64,000 nt of DNA from positions 320,066-384,065 of the forward strand of contig JAOTYL010000001.1 of assembly GCA_029861865.1 (NCBI GenBank), written 5' to 3'. Both the position numbers and the translations under genes were made by a program. Shown here one piece after another: positions 43,785 to 53,800 of the stretch. Position 1 is the first letter of the stretch. Every line of letters begins with the position of its first letter. The notes beneath the pieces are model-generated. The model was not told the DNA's origin. It saw only the letters and a program-made list of their open reading frames with translations, and did not search any database. Origin of the DNA: Myxococcales bacterium. Its GTDB lineage: Bacteria; Myxococcota_A; Polyangia; Polyangiales; Houyiibacteriaceae.

Positions 43785-44300
43785 ATGATGTCTTATCATG
43801 TGAGAGACAGGGTTTTTCGCTCCTCTGCGACCACGCTGAAACGCAAACCATTTCACGTGTGTATCCTTGCGGTCACCGCGTTGGGTCTCGCTGCCCCCGC
43901 AGCGGCCGATAGCGAGACAGCGAACGCCAATGGCACTCTGACCGTGGAAATCTCGAACATCCAGAACGGCAAGGGCCAGATCGGCTGCTCCCTGTTCGCG
44001 AAGAAGGATGGATTCCCGTCGAAGTCCGAAAAAGCGAGTGCAACCTTGTTTGTAAAGCAGAAAGCCGGGAAGGCGACCTGCGTGTTCAAGGATGTGAAAC
44101 CTGGCAAGTACGCGGTCTCCGTCATGCACGATGCCGACAAGGATGGAGAGCTCAAGACGAACATCGTGGGCCGTCCGAAGGAATGGTGGGGGGTGTCCAA
44201 TAACGTTCCACCAGAGCGGTTTGGCCCTCCAAAGTACGACGCGGCCACGTTTGCCTATACCGGCGACCCGAAGACGATCAAAGTGAAGCTCCGACTCTAA
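43785..44300 (+). CDS. DUF2141 secreted protein
   Basis: A signal-like segment (FHVCILAVTALGLAAPAAADS) precedes a DUF2141 beta-sandwich: LTVEISNIQNGKGQIGCSLFAKKDGFPS, ATCVFKDVKPGKYAVSVMHDADKDGELKTN and a C-terminal PPKYDAATFAYTGD. ATGs at 43785/43788 start a somewhat long leader; a GTG nearer the hydrophobic stretch is possible. It is divergent from the CrtI-like gene with about 73 nt between the starts. Confidence 0.85.
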   Translation: MMSYHVRDRVFRSSATTLKRKPFHVCILAVTALGLAAPAAADSETANANGTLTVEISNIQNGKGQIGCSLFAKKDGFPSKSEKASATLFVKQKAGKATCVFKDVKPGKYAVSVMHDADKDGELKTNIVGRPKEWWGVSNNVPPERFGPPKYDAATFAYTGDPKTIKVKLRL

Positions 44301-44349
44301 AAAAATACGGTGGCATTCGGCCCCTCTTGCCCCATAACGGCAAACGAAG

Positions 44350-45909
44350 ATGTACGACCGACGGTACTTGGTAGACGACCTGCGGGCAGGCGTTGTTGTA
44401 TTTCTGGTAGCGCTCCCGCTGTGTCTCGGGATCGCCCTAGCTTCGGGCGCGCCCCTGTTCAGCGGGCTCATCTCGGGGATTTCGGGTGGCATCGTCGTTA
44501 CCCTCTTCAGTCGCTCGCGGCTTGGGGTGAGCGGGCCCGCGGCCGGGCTGGCCGTCGTGGTGGCCGTAGGGATCGAGAGCCTGGGATTCGAGGCTTATCT
44601 TTTGGCTGTCATCGTTTGCGGGATCGTGCAGGTCCTCGCCGCTTTCCTCAAAGCGGGCGTCATCGCGCACTACTTCCCGTCGAGTGTCATCAAAGGAATG
44701 CTCGCGGGTATTGGAATCATTCTCATTCTCAAGCAGATCCCCCATGCGCTCGGGTATGACCAATCCTGGGAGGGCGAGCTCTCCTTTTTTCAGCTCGATG
44801 GCCGCAACACATTCAGCGAAATCGGTTACGCCCTTTCGGCGCTGAGCCCGGGCGCGATCATCGTCACGGTGGCCTCGTTGACCATCATTATTCTATGGCA
44901 GAGTCCGAGCTTCAAAACGCGGGGCGTCGCGAGGGCTCTGCCGGCTCCGCTTCTCGTCGTTCTGCTGGGCATCGTCCTCAACCGCGCCTTCAACGCGTTT
45001 GCACCTGACCTCGTCATTTCCCCGGAGCACCTCGTTGCGGTTCCAGTGTCTTCCTCGGTAGGGGAGTTCCTGTCGCACTTCATTCGGCCCGACTTTTCTC
45101 AGGTCACGAACCCCGAGGTGTACTTGACCGGGCTGACCCTTGCCCTGATTGCCAGCATCGAGACACTCCTATCGGTCGAAGCCACCGACAATCTCGATCC
45201 TGAAAAGCGCGTCACTCCGACCAACAAGGAGTTGAAGGCGCAGGGTATTGGCAACATCGTTTCCGGGCTTTGCGGCGGTATCCCGCTCACGCAGGTCATC
45301 ATTCGAAGCTCGGCCAACGTGGATGCCGGAGGAAGGACGCGCTTCGCTTCCTTCTTTCATGGCGTCTTGCTGCTGGTGTGTGTTGCGGCGATTCCGGGCT
45401 TGCTCAATGAGATTCCGCTCGCCAGCCTCGCCGCGATCCTTTTGGTGATCGGCTATCGGCTCGCCAGAATCCCGCTCTTCCAGTCGATGTGGAAGGAAGG
45501 GTTGTGGCAGTTCCTGCCTTTCATCGTCACAATCGTCGCCCTGGTATTCACCGATCTCTTGACGGGCGTCCTGCTCGGGATGCTCGTCGCCTTCTTCGAG
45601 ATCCTGGTCTACAACTATCAGCTCGACTTCTACCGAGAGGAGACCGCGAAGGGCTGCTTCACGATTCGTCTGACCGAGCACATGACCTTCCTCAACAAGG
45701 CGGCGCTCAAGCGCATCCTCCGAGATCTGCCCCCAGGCTGCACCGTAACGATCGACATGACGAGCACCCGAATTCTCGATCACGACGTCGGCGAGGTCAT
45801 CGAGGATTTCGCCACTCATGCCGAAAGTGACGGCATCACGCTCACGATAGAGGGCGCGACCGGCCCCATGATCGCCTTGAGCGACGGTGTTGGAGATCCT
45901 GGAACCTAA
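44350..45909 (+). CDS. SulP-family anion transporter
   Basis: The 519-aa membrane protein starts with LRAGVVVFLVALPLCLGIALASGAPLFSGLISG and GVSGPAAGLAVVVA, the anion-site region of SulP/SLC26 proteins, with about 12 hydrophobic helices, and ends in a STAS-like domain (TFLNKAALKRILRDLPPGCTVTIDMT). The STAS phosphorylation-site position is occupied by STRILDHDV. Bacterial forms move sulfate, bicarbonate or dicarboxylates. The cfa-like gene follows after 9 nt. Confidence 0.92.
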   Translation: MYDRRYLVDDLRAGVVVFLVALPLCLGIALASGAPLFSGLISGISGGIVVTLFSRSRLGVSGPAAGLAVVVAVGIESLGFEAYLLAVIVCGIVQVLAAFLKAGVIAHYFPSSVIKGMLAGIGIILILKQIPHALGYDQSWEGELSFFQLDGRNTFSEIGYALSALSPGAIIVTVASLTIIILWQSPSFKTRGVARALPAPLLVVLLGIVLNRAFNAFAPDLVISPEHLVAVPVSSSVGEFLSHFIRPDFSQVTNPEVYLTGLTLALIASIETLLSVEATDNLDPEKRVTPTNKELKAQGIGNIVSGLCGGIPLTQVIIRSSANVDAGGRTRFASFFHGVLLLVCVAAIPGLLNEIPLASLAAILLVIGYRLARIPLFQSMWKEGLWQFLPFIVTIVALVFTDLLTGVLLGMLVAFFEILVYNYQLDFYREETAKGCFTIRLTEHMTFLNKAALKRILRDLPPGCTVTIDMTSTRILDHDVGEVIEDFATHAESDGITLTIEGATGPMIALSDGVGDPGT

Positions 45910-45918
45910 GCTCGCCCG

Positions 45919-46995
45919 ATGACAAGATCTTCATTTCAAGCTGCGGCCATGCTTCGCCATGCTCCGCTCAAGCTCGTGCTGCGGATGGCAGAGGCCGGTG
46001 TGTTTCCGGACGGGCTTCTCAGGTGGGGCACCCGGCATCTGCTGAGACGGCGCCTACGAGAGAGCGTGTGGGGCGATTCGGAGCCTCGGAAACAACAGGA
46101 GAATGATCTCATCGATCGCCTCGCTGCCGGACCGATTGCGATCGCTGCGTATGCAGCGAACGAGCAACACTACGAGGTGCCGGCTCCCTTCTTCGAGCGC
46201 GTGCTCGGGCCGCGACTGAAATACAGCTGTTGCTACTGGGACGCCGACACGCGAGATCTGGCGGCTGCGGAAGAGGCGATGTTGGATTTGACCGCGTCGC
46301 GGGCCAGCATCGAAGATGGCATGCGCATTCTCGATCTTGGCTGCGGATGGGGCTCCTTCTCGCTATGGGCGGCGGAGCGCTTTCCGAAAGCTCGAATCCT
46401 GGCCATGTCCAATTCTCGCCTGCAGCGCGACTTCATCCAGGGGCGGGCCGCCGCGCAAAGGCTCGGAAACGTTCGCGTGCAGACGGCGAACATCAACGAT
46501 TTCGACCCAGGCGAAGAGTTCGACGTCGTGGTGTCTATCGAGATGATGGAGCACGTGCGCAACCATCGGGCGCTGTTCGAACGCATCGCCAGTTGGCTAG
46601 CGCCCGGCGGCTCGGCGTTTGCCCACATCTTCTGTCATCGGTCCCACGCCTATACCTATGAAATCGAGGACACGACCGACTGGATGGCAAGGAACTTTTT
46701 CACCGGCGGCATGATGCCGTCCGAGTCGCTCTTCCACCACTACCAGGACCATCTCGTCTTGCGCGAGCAGTGGCGCGTCGATGGGAAGCACTACCACAAG
46801 ACATGCGATGCGTGGCTCGAAAGGCTAGACAGAAGTCGAGACTCGGTCCTACGTATCCTCGCGGACGGATATGGAGGGGAAGGCGTGCGCTGGTTTCATC
46901 GGTGGCGACTCTTCTTCATCGCGTGCTCCGAGCTCTTCGCGTACAGAGGCGGCACCGAGTGGTTTGTGGCCCACTACCGTTGGGAGCTGCGATGA
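45919..46995 (+). CDS. Cyclopropane-fatty-acid-synthase-like methyltransferase
   Basis: The 358-aa protein has NEQHYEVPAPFFERVLGPRLKYSCCYW, SAM motif I ILDLGCGWGSFSLWAAERF, and EMMEHVRNHRALFERI, all typical of CFA synthases/coclaurine N-methyltransferase-like enzymes. A CFA gene is a regular member of LitR/CarH light-induced loci, where membrane-lipid change accompanies carotenoid production. It overlaps the chimera by ATGA. Confidence 0.9.
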   Translation: MTRSSFQAAAMLRHAPLKLVLRMAEAGVFPDGLLRWGTRHLLRRRLRESVWGDSEPRKQQENDLIDRLAAGPIAIAAYAANEQHYEVPAPFFERVLGPRLKYSCCYWDADTRDLAAAEEAMLDLTASRASIEDGMRILDLGCGWGSFSLWAAERFPKARILAMSNSRLQRDFIQGRAAAQRLGNVRVQTANINDFDPGEEFDVVVSIEMMEHVRNHRALFERIASWLAPGGSAFAHIFCHRSHAYTYEIEDTTDWMARNFFTGGMMPSESLFHHYQDHLVLREQWRVDGKHYHKTCDAWLERLDRSRDSVLRILADGYGGEGVRWFHRWRLFFIACSELFAYRGGTEWFVAHYRWELR

Positions 46996-48608
46996 ATCGT
47001 CTGCTGGTGCTCCTCGGCAACCAGTTGTTTCCAAACGAGCTCATTGAGCAGACCGAGCCGGACGTCGTCTTCATGGCGGAGTCTGACAAGATCTGCCGCC
47101 AGTACAGGGCTCACCAGCACAAGCTCGTCCTTGTCCTTAGCTCCATGCGTTCAAAAGCCGAAGCGCTTCGCGAGGCTGGACACGAAGTGGTCTACACACG
47201 ACTGGAAGATGCGGGAGGCGAGTCCTTCTCGTCGATGCTGTCGCAACACCTCTCGAAGCAATCGTACGAAGAGGTCGCCTGTTTCGAGACTGAATCGCCT
47301 CGCATGGATCAGCGGCTGGAAGCGGTATGTTCCGCGCACGGCCTGAAGCGGGCTCTCCTGCCGAGTCCTATGTTCGTCACGAGCCGTGAAGCATTCGACC
47401 GGTATCGTGAGAGCCATAAGCGGCTCTTCATGGCCGATTTTTATCGTTGGCAGCGAAAGCGGATGGATATCCTGCTCGATGACCAAGGCAAGCCGGTGGG
47501 AGGCCGTTGGAGCTACGCGGACTTTTCGCGTTTTGGGGAAATGCTGCGAATCGTCCCGGACTTGGTCAGGCTTCGTGCCTACAAGAGTCTCTACAATCTA
47601 GTGTCGCACTACATCGAGGACGATGCGCTCCGGCAGGTGTTCAGCTTCCAGCCCTTGCTCATAGGCGGGAACCCCTTCCGAGTGCCAGCGATTTATCTAC
47701 TGATTCACTGGCTGGAACGGAAATGGGGCATCCACTTCGCGCTAGGGGGCACCGCTGCCATCGTGCGAGGATTGACGCGTTTGCTCGAGGAGGTCGGAGT
47801 CGATCTACGGCTCAACGCGCCTGTGGAGCGGATCGAAGTCGTGAACGGCCGGAGCAAGGGCGTGCTGCTCGATGATCAAACGTTCCTCGAAGCGGACATC
47901 ATCGTCTCAAACGCCGACCCGGCGATGGTCTATACGAAGTTGATTCATTCCTCGGCGCGCCGAAAGCATTCTGACGCTTCGGTTGCTCGCAGGCGCTATT
48001 CGATGAGCCTTTTCGTCGGCTACTTCGGTACGAAAAAGACCTATCCAGACGTTGCGCACCACTCGATCTTGCTTGGCCCGCGGTATCGCGAGCTCCTCAC
48101 CGACATCTTCGACCGCAAGAAGCTTGCCGACGATTTCTCGCTTTATCTGCACGCCCCCACGCGCACTGATCCAAGCCTCGCGCCGTCGGGCGGAGAGAGC
48201 TTCTATGTGCTGTCTCCGGTTCCGAATCAGGAAAGCGGTATCGATTGGGAGATTGAAGGCGCACGTTACATGGACCGCATCCTCGATGCCCTCGACAGGC
48301 ATCACCTTCCGGGCCTCCGCGACAACCTGGTCACGCAGTTCCACGTCGATCCGACGTACTTCGAGACCGAGCTTCGTTCGTACCAAGGGGCGGCGTTTGG
48401 TCTGGAGCCCACGTTGCGGCAGTCGGCCTACTTTCGTTTTCACAACATGTCCGAGGACATCGAAGGGCTCTACTTCGTCGGCGCAGGGGTGCATCCAGGC
48501 GCGGGCCTTCCCGGCGTGCTCTCGTCCGCGAAGGTGTTGGAAAGGGTCGTCCCGCAACGCGCGACCGAGGGTCGGTCGGTCTCGGTACCCGAGGCGGTGG
48601 CGGTATGA
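46992..48608 (+). CDS. Chimeric ORF: FeS-BCP photolyase N-terminus fused to C-terminal two thirds of CrtI phytoene desaturase
   Basis: The ATG at 46992 overlaps the cfa-like stop; 538 aa. Residues 1-~177 match the N-terminal (DPRP) domain of PhrB/CryB-type iron-sulfur photolyases: LLVLLGNQLFPNELI, SSMRSKAEALREAGHEVVYTRL, ADFYRWQRKRMDIL, PVGGRWSY. From about 178 it is CrtI: SLYNLVSHYIEDDALRQVFS, LLIGGNPFRVPAIYLLIHWL, FALGGTAAIVRGL, IIVSNADP and LYFVGAGVHPGAGLPGVLSS. The photolyase FAD/FeS domain and the CrtI N-terminal FAD Rossmann domain (about 190 aa) are both missing. The frame is open throughout and both operon overlaps are kept. It is either an in-frame deletion between neighbouring phrB and crtI genes or an assembly join; desaturase activity is doubtful. 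Confidence 0.8.
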   Translation: MNRLLVLLGNQLFPNELIEQTEPDVVFMAESDKICRQYRAHQHKLVLVLSSMRSKAEALREAGHEVVYTRLEDAGGESFSSMLSQHLSKQSYEEVACFETESPRMDQRLEAVCSAHGLKRALLPSPMFVTSREAFDRYRESHKRLFMADFYRWQRKRMDILLDDQGKPVGGRWSYADFSRFGEMLRIVPDLVRLRAYKSLYNLVSHYIEDDALRQVFSFQPLLIGGNPFRVPAIYLLIHWLERKWGIHFALGGTAAIVRGLTRLLEEVGVDLRLNAPVERIEVVNGRSKGVLLDDQTFLEADIIVSNADPAMVYTKLIHSSARRKHSDASVARRRYSMSLFVGYFGTKKTYPDVAHHSILLGPRYRELLTDIFDRKKLADDFSLYLHAPTRTDPSLAPSGGESFYVLSPVPNQESGIDWEIEGARYMDRILDALDRHHLPGLRDNLVTQFHVDPTYFETELRSYQGAAFGLEPTLRQSAYFRFHNMSEDIEGLYFVGAGVHPGAGLPGVLSSAKVLERVVPQRATEGRSVSVPEAVAV

Positions 48609-49549
48609 TCACGAGGGAGGAGCAGGCACGCCAAGTCGCGCATTGGCAGGTTCTGGCTGTGCGCGCGCGTTCGTTTCGGTGGGCATCGGTCTTTTTGAAC
48701 CGCGCCCAGCGCCGAAGGGTCGCGACTTTGTACGCGTTTTGCCGGACGGTCGACGACCTCGCGGACGCGGAGTGGGTAACGCCGGACGCGCGGGAGGATC
48801 TATCCAAGCTTCAAGCAGCGCTAGAGGCAGAGCCGGACGGTGGGCGGTTGTGGCCCGAGAGGTTTTCCTGGTTTCGCGAGCTTTGTCTCGAGTGCGGCAT
48901 CGATTTCCGCGTCGTCCAAGAGCTGCTCGCGGGGATGGCGTCGGACCTGGGCGTCGTTCGACTCGAGTCCGACCGAGACTTGGTGCGCTACTGTTATCGT
49001 GCCGCGGGGACGGTGGGGCTGATGATGTGCTGCGTGCTCGGAGTCCGCGACCCGCGAGCGTGGCGTCACGCGATCGATCTCGGTATTGCGATGCAGCTGA
49101 CGAACATCGCCCGCGACGTGCTGGAGGACGCCGAGGCGTCGCGGGTATATCTCCCTGGCGAGCGGCTCCGCACATACGGTGTTGCCTCTGAAGATCTGGC
49201 GCGAGGAACAGCCGATCCGCGGGCGGTCAGCTTGGTCGTAGGCGACCTTCTCGAGATGGCGGAGCATTACTACCGGAGTGGCGACGAAGGAATGCGGTTC
49301 TTGTCGTCGCGTGCGCGGTGGGCAGTCCTCGTTGCAAGCCGGTTATATCGAGGCATCGGTCGACGACTGCGGCGCCGATACCAGAGCAATCCAATGGTTG
49401 GCCGCGTCGTCGTTCCGTGGTCCGAAAAAGTGGCTCTAGTCTTGCGCGCGTCCGCAGTGTGGGTGCGGCTCACCTTCCGGTTGCCTCGGACGCGTCGAAC
49501 GCAGCAGCTTCGCGACTACCTCGACGGCCTTCCCTATGCGGGCGGCTGA
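48605..49549 (+). CDS. crtB: Phytoene synthase
   Basis: The 314-aa protein has both Asp-rich motifs of squalene/phytoene synthases: FCRTVDDLADAEW and QLTNIARDVLEDAEASRVYLP, plus RSFRWASVFL near the N-terminus and YCYRAAGTVGLMMC. It condenses two geranylgeranyl-PP molecules to phytoene. It overlaps the chimera stop as ATGA. No crtE (GGPP synthase) or cyclase gene is in the window. Confidence 0.93.
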   Translation: MITREEQARQVAHWQVLAVRARSFRWASVFLNRAQRRRVATLYAFCRTVDDLADAEWVTPDAREDLSKLQAALEAEPDGGRLWPERFSWFRELCLECGIDFRVVQELLAGMASDLGVVRLESDRDLVRYCYRAAGTVGLMMCCVLGVRDPRAWRHAIDLGIAMQLTNIARDVLEDAEASRVYLPGERLRTYGVASEDLARGTADPRAVSLVVGDLLEMAEHYYRSGDEGMRFLSSRARWAVLVASRLYRGIGRRLRRRYQSNPMVGRVVVPWSEKVALVLRASAVWVRLTFRLPRTRRTQQLRDYLDGLPYAGG

Positions 49550-49567
49550 CTGCCATAGGGGTTCTCA

Positions 49568-50680
49568 TCAGGAACCCTTGCCAAGCCACCCTTTCGAACG
49601 GAAGAAAAACACGAGCCCGATCGCCGTGAGCCCCATCACGCCTAGGGCAAACGGATAGCCATAGCGCCACCGGAGCTCCGGCATGTTCCAGGGCGAAACA
49701 TCTACCTCGAAGTTCATCCCGTAAAGCCCAGCGAGAAAACCAAGCGGGATGAAGATCGTCGCAATGATGGTCAGGACCTTCATCACCTCGTTCATCCGCA
49801 TGCTCACGTTCGAGAGGTGAAGCTCCATCAGACTCGAGGCTAGCTCGCGATTGGTGTCGAGCGCCTCGAGGAGCTGCACCGTATGGTCGTGGCAGTCACG
49901 GAGGAAAATGTGGGTGTTGTCCTGTGGGTCACTGGCCTCTACTCGAGCCATGGAGCTCAAGACCTCGCGGGTCGGGGCGACGGCCCGCCTCAGCGCACGC
50001 AAATCGTGACGAATTGCGTGAATCTCCGGGACGACATTTTCTGTCGCATTTGCGAGCACTCGGGTTTCGAGCTCTTCCAACTGGTCACCGTAGTGCTCGA
50101 TTACGGGGTAGAACGTCTCGACGATTGCGTCGAGCACCGAGTAGGCGAGGTAGGCGCTGCCACGTCGACGAACTTGGCCCTTGTTCTTCCTTATTCGATC
50201 GCGCAACGCCTCGAAGCAATCGCCTGGTCTTTCTTGGATGGTGATCAAGAAGCCGTCGCCGACGAACATGCTCACTTGCTCCAGGTCCAGATGCGGAGTC
50301 ATCAACGGCATACGCAGCACGACGAAGTCGGTCTCGCCGTAGTCCTCGAATTTAGGCCTTTGGTGAAGGTTCATCACGTCTTCCAACGCAAGTGCATGCA
50401 GGCCGAAAATCTCACCCATTTGCGAGAAAGTCTCTTGGTCGCCGTGGCCATCGACATTGACCCAAGTGACCTTGGCACTCTCTTCACGAAATGATTTCAG
50501 CTCCGAAACGTGCTTCACCGAATGCTCATCGACGCGATCCGCGTCATAAGTGATGACACGAATGACCGGAGGCGGCTGACCGGTGACGGGTACGATGCTT
50601 CCAGGAGGCAGCCCAAGGGTCTGAGGCCGCCGCTTGCGTAAAGCCGCTCGTCTTCGCCTGTGGTGTGCCTTCTTCGCGAT
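49568..50680 (-). CDS. corA: CorA-family magnesium/cobalt transporter with a probable ATC start
   Basis: The track ORF (GTG at 50518) is N-terminally short. In the same frame, coding similarity continues upstream with RPQTLGLPPGSIVPVTGQPPP and IRVITYDADRVDEH, the usual CorA N-terminus, up to the in-frame stop at 50771-50773. No ATG/GTG/TTG occurs there. A strong AAGGAG lies 8 nt before ATC at 50680, giving IAKKAHHRRRR... and 370 aa. The C-terminus has the GMN motif (LYGMNFEV) and two final helices (VLTIIATIFIPLGFLAGLYG, GVMGLTAIGLVFFF). Either ATC initiates or an ATG was mutated/misread. Confidence 0.88.
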   Translation of the reverse strand: MAKKAHHRRRRAALRKRRPQTLGLPPGSIVPVTGQPPPVIRVITYDADRVDEHSVKHVSELKSFREESAKVTWVNVDGHGDQETFSQMGEIFGLHALALEDVMNLHQRPKFEDYGETDFVVLRMPLMTPHLDLEQVSMFVGDGFLITIQERPGDCFEALRDRIRKNKGQVRRRGSAYLAYSVLDAIVETFYPVIEHYGDQLEELETRVLANATENVVPEIHAIRHDLRALRRAVAPTREVLSSMARVEASDPQDNTHIFLRDCHDHTVQLLEALDTNRELASSLMELHLSNVSMRMNEVMKVLTIIATIFIPLGFLAGLYGMNFEVDVSPWNMPELRWRYGYPFALGVMGLTAIGLVFFFRSKGWLGKGS

Positions 50681-50835
50681 GGGAGCCTCTCCTTGGTCCT
50701 CAATCCCATCTGACGTAGCTGAACTCGGATTGTCAAGATCGCCGCCCGGCTCGATGAGCCAGCGCGAGCCTCACTCTTGGTCGCAGAACTATTTCGACGG
50801 AAGCCGAGCGGGCCCTATACTGCCCGCCGGATGGA

Positions 50836-53800
50836 ATGACCGCCGCCAGACACCGACAGTGGATCTGCATGTTCGTGATGGCGTGGTGCTTGGCCGCTCC
50901 CGCAAACGGTCAACCACGTGGGGCCGATACCGGTGCGAGTACGACGCCCGTTCCGATCGAGTCCAAGGCTGCCGAGGCTCGGGTCATCAAGCAGCTGCGA
51001 CAGCAAACCAAGCAGATTAAGGACCTAATCGACGGACGATTAGATGTGTCCATTGATCCAGCGACGCTCCTGGCGGTCGATCTCAGTGCTTCTCAGGCGG
51101 GCCGAGATCTCGAGCTCTTGCTGCAAGAGCTGGAGCGAGGAGCCGATCAGAGCAGCCGTCGAACGGATCGCAAACGAAATGCTCGTGCTCCAAGAGCTGG
51201 GAACGCGCTCGAACGAGCACGTCTGGCGCTAGTCGAGGCGAGGGCGGCGTTCTTGTCACTGCCGCCCGCGCAGCGCGAGGAGGTTCTCTCCAAGCACGAC
51301 GCTCGGCGCCGAAAAGCCACGGTTGAGGCAGCCTCGCAACGCGCCAGAACCGAGGTGCTTGCCGCGCTGGTGTCGCAAGCTGACCAGCTCGAGGCGTTTC
51401 TACGAGGAGAGCTAGACCCGGCGATCGATCCGCGGCCGCTTCTAGAGATCGACCTCGCAGACCTCGGGGACCTCGCCTCGAGCTCGGTGCGCCGCCAAGG
51501 TTTCTTCGGCCCGGACACGGCTGAGGAGGCGCCTGCCGAGCCTGGAGAAGGTGGCCTGGACGCTCAAATCGACGCCGCAAAACGACGGCGCGATTCATTG
51601 TGGCGTCGGTTTCTCGCGCTCGATGAGGGCGATCGTCGCGCACTCTTCGCCAACCACGTACAGGCTATCGACACCACTTCAGGACCGTTCGCGGAGCAGA
51701 TCGCGGAGGCCGAAGACGCGGCGAAGCAAGCCTCGGAGCAACGCGAGAAGGCGCTCATCGATTCGCAGCTCGCACAAAGTGAAGCGCTTCGCCTCATCGC
51801 CGAACGTCGTGCCCGGCTCTTGCGCTTGAAAGAGGCGCAGGCCCGGTTCGAAGCCGAGCTTGCAAGTCGGCGGGCGCAGACCCAGGCCGCGATGGAATCG
51901 GCGCTCGCTTGGAACCGTCGAGTGCGAGAGCTGCAAGATGCACTCCCCTCCGGAACGGCGAGGGCAAAAGAAGCCGACGGACTCTACAAACTGCTCACTC
52001 AAGATCTCAGCGATGCACGACGCAGCCTGAGTCTGGCGCTCGATGCGGTGACCTCGGAGCCAAGCGGGGTCCCGATGCCGCCTGAGGGTGATCCCGAGTC
52101 GATCCCGGGCGACATCGACGACGGCACGATACGCGAGCTCCGAACCGAGCTGGCAAGCGCGGGGCTCAAGCTGCAAGCTGCCGAGACTGAGCTCACGTGG
52201 GATCGCGCGGCCAGCCTTCGCGATGCCGTCGTCATCATGAACCAATCCCGCCTTCGCCTGTTCGAAATGCTCAGCGAGTCACGCCGCGACAGCGTCGAAG
52301 GCTTTGGGCCCGAGGGCGTCGCGCAGGTCAAGCGCGAACTGAAGCAAATCATTCTCGAATCTCGTTTTCACTTGCTGTCTTTGCCGCGCGAAGCGGCCCG
52401 CCAGTATCACCAGCTGCGATCGGCTCCAGGACCAGCTTTCATGGGCCTGTCTCAACTCGCTCTTCTAATCGTGCTCTTTCGGTGGTGGAGAAAGAGGGCC
52501 GACTTCACGCTCGAGCAAATGCGAAGAAGCTGGCTGCAAAAAAGGCCGCAGACCCAAATGACTCGGGGAGTCTCGACTTTCGCCTGGTACCTGCGCCGAG
52601 TTCGAAAACCGCTCGAATGGTTCGCCTTCTTTGGCTTGTTGGCCTGGTTGATCGGCAAGGCAGGTCAAATTGCCGCGACCAACTATGCTGAGATAATCAT
52701 TCTGTGGCTCCTGGCGGGCGCGTTCGTGGTCGAGTTGATCGACGCAACCGCCAGCCGGCAGGGATTCTCGAGCGAATCTTCCGCCAAGCTCCGCTTTCGC
52801 TCGTTGCGGATGGTCGGGGTGAGCGTGGTCGCGGTCGGGCTGATTTTGTCACTGACCGTGACCACCGTTGGCAAGGGCGCGATCTACGCTTGGGTCATCA
52901 GCACGTTTTGGTTTCTGGCGATTCCGATCTTCCTGGTCCTTGTGTTTTGGTGGAAGGATACGATCTTCGAACGCGCCAAGGGTCGCGAGTCGTCCGGACT
53001 CTTGCGTTGGGTGGCTGCCCGCGAGGGAGGGTTTCTGAAGTACCCGGCCGCGGCGATCGGCGGCGGCTATCTTCTCATCGAAGGCGTAGCCGGTTTTTTC
53101 GTTCGCCGCGTGAGCGAGTTGGCGCCGTTGCGTCGGTTCTTCGCTTATCTGTTTCGGCGCGGTGTGCAAAAGAGCACGGCTGCGACGCCCGCGGAATACG
53201 GGACCGAGCCAATCCCGCCAAAGGCTTACGACGCTCTCGCACCTCGCCCATCGGAAACCCCTGAGTTGGTCACCGGGTACATGTCGGATCGGGTTCACGC
53301 CATGCGCGCGCTCGTTCGGTCCGACAATCACGCGATCGTCGCGGTGGTCGGCGAACGAGGCCTTGGAAAAACGACCTTTCTCAACCGTGTCACGAGTGAC
53401 CTGGAGCCCGGTAGCCTTTGCGCGGTGCAGTGCCAGCCCGGCGGCTTCTCGACGCTGTTGCGCGAATTTGCACGTGCGCTCGAGCTATCTGACTCTGCGA
53501 CCGAAAAAGAGATCCTCGCAACCCTCCGCGAACGCGCGCCGAGCGTCATCTGCATCGATGATGCTCAGAGGCTTGTTCGGCCGCTCATCGGTGGATTGGA
53601 GGACATCGATCACCTCGTCGAGTTCACGCGGCTCGTCAGCCCCCAGACCTCGTGGCTGATCGCGATCGGCATGCCAGCCTGGCAGTACCTCCGTCGAGCC
53701 CGCGGAGACCGCGCCGCGTTCGACCAAGTGATCGAGCTCGACCCTTGGGCAGAAGCACAAATTGCAACCCTCGTCGAGCAGCGCACAACAGCTGCAGGGA

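Noticed and set aside
46770-46991. Upstream start of the 612-aa ORF containing the chimera
   Set aside because: These codons lie out of frame within the cfa-like gene; the ATG at 46992 overlaps its stop and matches the photolyase N-terminus.
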